Shown piece by piece: positions 6,402-7,955 of a stretch of DNA of 7,955 bases. This DNA comes from Oscillospiraceae bacterium. Lineage in GTDB: Bacteria > Bacillota > Clostridia > Oscillospirales > Acutalibacteraceae. The position numbers and the translations under genes were made by a program. The notes beneath the pieces are model-generated. The model searched no databases. It had not been told where the DNA came from and worked only from the letters and a program-made list of their open reading frames with translations. The DNA is taken from positions 1-7,955 of the forward strand of contig JAJXDX010000076.1 of NCBI GenBank assembly GCA_021640185.1, read 5' to 3'. Within the stretch, counting starts at the first letter, position 1; every line of letters begins with the position of its first letter.

Positions 6402-6433
6402 AGGATACCACCGCTTTGTATCTTTTTTGTATC
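6402..6433 (-). promoter_or_regulatory. Putative autoregulated promoter of the two-component operon
   Basis: On the minus strand two GATAC boxes (6433-6429 and 6422-6418) are followed after exactly 10 bp by TATCCT (6407-6402), a moderate -10. This is the same box-to-hexamer distance as in the peptidase promoter. The -35 position for a 17-bp spacer (6430-6425) reads ACAAAA, a poor match, again as expected for an activated promoter. The predicted start near 6395 gives a leader of about 28 nt. The far box contains the TGA stop of the transglutaminase gene. Confidence 0.6.
6418..6433. repeat. Two GTATC direct repeats at 11-bp period
   Basis: On the plus strand GTATC occurs at 6418-6422 and 6429-6433. 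The match extends to TTTGTATC for both copies (6415-6422 and 6426-6433), so 8 of 11 positions repeat exactly. The core is shared with the three-box array at 3588-3615. A further GGTATCC on the minus strand (6409-6403) overlaps the -10 in the same transcript but has the opposite box orientation. Confidence 0.65.
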
Positions 6434-7682
6434 ATTTCCGCTTGATCGACAGGATGCTTTCGTCAGCCTCGCCGTACAGGGTGTATTCGCCAAGGGTCTT
6501 TCCGTCGGTCAGCTGGGTATCGACCATCTGGGCGGTCAGTTTGCCGTTTTTGAGGAACAGCAGAGCATTATCGTACTTATCCGGGGCAAAGCGCAGTTCG
6601 ATCACGGCGGCGCCCCGTTCGATCTGCGCGGCGATGGACGCGGCGATCTGGCGGCGCTGATACGTGTCGATATACGTGCCGCTGCGGATGAAGAAGTTAT
6701 CCGCCGTGTCTTTGCACACCGTCGCAGCAGATTGACCGGGCGTGATCTCGCGCGAGAGCTCGATAAGCTCCGTCGAAAGATTGAAATAGTTATGGCGGAG
6801 CATATCCTCGCTGTCGTCCCACGTCACGTCGACATGATAGAACTTGCCGTTGACGGAAACGACGTTCCACATATGATCCTCGCCCGTGCGGCGGCTTTTG
6901 CCGGTCACCAGCGTCGAGCGCATCCCGACGCGCCGCAGCAAAAGCTGCATGGCGCGCGAATAGCCCTCGCATACGGCGCGGCCCTGCGTCAGCGCGCCGT
7001 AGGCGGAGAACGCCGCCGGGTGCGCGTCGTAGCCGGTGGCCGCCGCCTCGTCATCGTAGGTGCAGATGCCCGCCAGCCGGTCGTGCAGATACAGTTCGGT
7101 CAGATATTCGTCGTTCGTCGACGGGCGGCCGGACAAGATCCGGTCGATGGCGTGTTCCATCATCTGCTGCGCCGTCTGCCGCGTGTCCGCATCCATCCAG
7201 TAGCGCAGCACCAGCGTATCGTAATGCGGTGCGCCGTCCTTTTCGTACCCGGTCAGGCCGAACAGGTTGCCCACGTAAAAAAACTGCGGGTTATCGCGGA
7301 AGAACCCGGCGTACAGCTGCTGCGCCTCCTCCTTGGAGGACAGCGTATACGGCAGCGTGATGCGGATGCCCGGCTGCGGGACGTCGTTTTCTTCCACCGT
7401 GACCTGCTCGTCTTTGGCAAAGGTGTCGGTCAGGGCGGTGTACAGCGAGCCGTAGCAGGCGCGCAGCCGATCGTTCATCTCGCGGTAGGCCCAGTTATCC
7501 TCGAAGGCCGAAAGGTAGGCGGTGGGATCCGGCGCGGTCTTCCCGCCGGACAGCAGGCCGGACAGCAGCGTGCGCAGGTCGGCTGCGGCGCAGCCGGTGC
7601 AGCCGAGGAGCAGGCAGGCGGCGAGAGCTGCGGCTGCCGCCCGCAGGAGCGGGCGGGACGTCATGCGGGTACGGCGGGTCAT
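6432..7682 (-). CDS. Transglutaminase-like lipoprotein
   Basis: A 416-residue exported protein. A basic N-terminus and hydrophobic stretch (11-27) lead to a lipobox LLLGC with Cys28 (Cys31 is an alternative), so it is probably lipid-anchored outside the membrane. The transglutaminase/protease-like core is at about 195-300, with Cys238 in GRAVCEGYSRAM, His270 in EDHMWNVV and Asp285 in HVDVTWDDS. This is the complete triad of bacterial transglutaminase-like (TgpA/LidR-type) domains. Before it is an uncharacterised region (about 55-190) and after it a beta-rich tail (about 325-416). Such proteins may act as peptidases or amide-forming enzymes on the cell surface; the substrate is unknown. The start ATG 7682-7680 overlaps the upstream stop as ATGA, and AAAGGAG lies 6 nt before it. 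No terminator follows, so read-through into the regulator gene is possible. Confidence 0.88.
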   Translation of the reverse strand: MTRRTRMTSRPLLRAAAAALAACLLLGCTGCAAADLRTLLSGLLSGGKTAPDPTAYLSAFEDNWAYREMNDRLRACYGSLYTALTDTFAKDEQVTVEENDVPQPGIRITLPYTLSSKEEAQQLYAGFFRDNPQFFYVGNLFGLTGYEKDGAPHYDTLVLRYWMDADTRQTAQQMMEHAIDRILSGRPSTNDEYLTELYLHDRLAGICTYDDEAAATGYDAHPAAFSAYGALTQGRAVCEGYSRAMQLLLRRVGMRSTLVTGKSRRTGEDHMWNVVSVNGKFYHVDVTWDDSEDMLRHNYFNLSTELIELSREITPGQSAATVCKDTADNFFIRSGTYIDTYQRRQIAASIAAQIERGAAVIELRFAPDKYDNALLFLKNGKLTAQMVDTQLTDGKTLGEYTLYGEADESILSIKRK

Positions 7683-7955
7683 GATGCGCTCCTTTCTTCG
7701 GTCTGCGGGACGAGCAGGGCGTCTTTTTCGGTCACCTCGACCGTCACGCCGCCTTCCCGTTCGGTCAGGGCGGCGAGCGCTTCGCGCCGCGCCGTCAGAT
7801 CGCCGATGCGCAGATCCGTGCGGGCGATGTTGGTCAGCGCGGCGAAATCCGACGTGAGCGAGCGCCCGGCGACCAGATACTGCCGCGCCATGGCGGCCAG
7901 CAGATCGGCGGTGATGCGCTCGCGCAGGGCGGGATCCTTCCAGCCGGTGAAGCGC
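7679..7955 (-). CDS. C-terminal end of an unassigned protein (5' end beyond window)
   Basis: The frame is open to the right edge and gives the last 91 residues of a longer protein. An ATG at 7891 is internal, because coding continues upstream (FTGWKDPALRERITADLLAA) and no ribosome binding site precedes it. The pattern of an Arg-rich helix (ALRERITADLLAAMARQYL), a TDLRIGDL segment and an alternating hydrophobic end weakly recalls the C-terminus of LytR-CpsA-Psr (LCP) cell-wall ligases, which often have RQ-type helices and a TDLS-like segment before the end. The key LCP residues would lie outside the window, so this is only a suggestion. The stop overlaps the start of the transglutaminase-like gene by 4 bp, so the two are cotranscribed and probably coupled in translation. 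Confidence 0.65.
   Translation of the reverse strand, partial: RFTGWKDPALRERITADLLAAMARQYLVAGRSLTSDFAALTNIARTDLRIGDLTARREALAALTEREGGVTVEVTEKDALLVPQTEERSAS

Noticed and set aside
6368..6493. N-terminal extension of the response regulator frame
   Set aside because: The extension overlaps the end of the transglutaminase-like gene and the promoter boxes. The start at 6367 has an ideal ribosome binding site and matches the family start.
7679..7891. Complete small gene starting at ATG 7891
   Set aside because: The frame stays open to the window edge with coding-like composition, and there is no ribosome binding site before 7891, so it is the tail of a longer gene.

Overview
The window is GC-rich bacterial DNA. 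Every gene I can support lies on the minus strand, so transcription runs from right (7955) to left (1). Strong AGGAGG-type ribosome binding sites, sigma-A-type promoter elements, a lipobox lipoprotein, N-terminally anchored surface enzymes and a DUF1538/P-II pair together suggest a high-GC Gram-positive anaerobe of the Clostridia, perhaps an Oscillospiraceae/Ruminococcaceae-like gut organism. The taxonomy is inferred from style only. I see no RNA genes, insertion sequences, CRISPR arrays or phage genes.

Right part (7955-6432): the C-terminal end of an unassigned protein overlaps by ATGA a transglutaminase-like lipoprotein with an intact Cys-His-Asp triad. Middle (6433-3628): a compact promoter precedes a three-gene operon, all joined by ATGA overlaps. 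It encodes an OmpR/PhoB-type response regulator, a membrane histidine kinase, and an unrecognised protein anchored by one N-terminal helix. Next (3615-2373): a second promoter drives a membrane-anchored C39-type cysteine peptidase with a TTG start, followed by a 77-residue two-helix membrane protein and a strong intrinsic terminator. Left part (2249-1): an independent promoter with a palindrome between its -35 and -10 elements drives a DUF1538 membrane transporter and, through another ATGA overlap, a protein of two tandem P-II-like domains that runs off the left edge.

The most interesting signal is in the two middle promoters. The one before the response regulator has two GTATC boxes, and the one before the peptidase has three GTATCC boxes. 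In both, the boxes are exactly 11 bp apart and the nearest box lies exactly 10 bp from the -10 hexamer, with no good -35. OmpR/PhoB-family regulators typically bind such 11-bp direct repeats over the -35 region. I infer that the encoded response regulator activates its own operon and the peptidase operon, linking an envelope-sensing two-component system to a surface cysteine peptidase. The second point of interest is the DUF1538 transporter coupled to a double P-II-like protein, which suggests a transporter with its own signal-binding regulator, by analogy with AmtB-GlnK.
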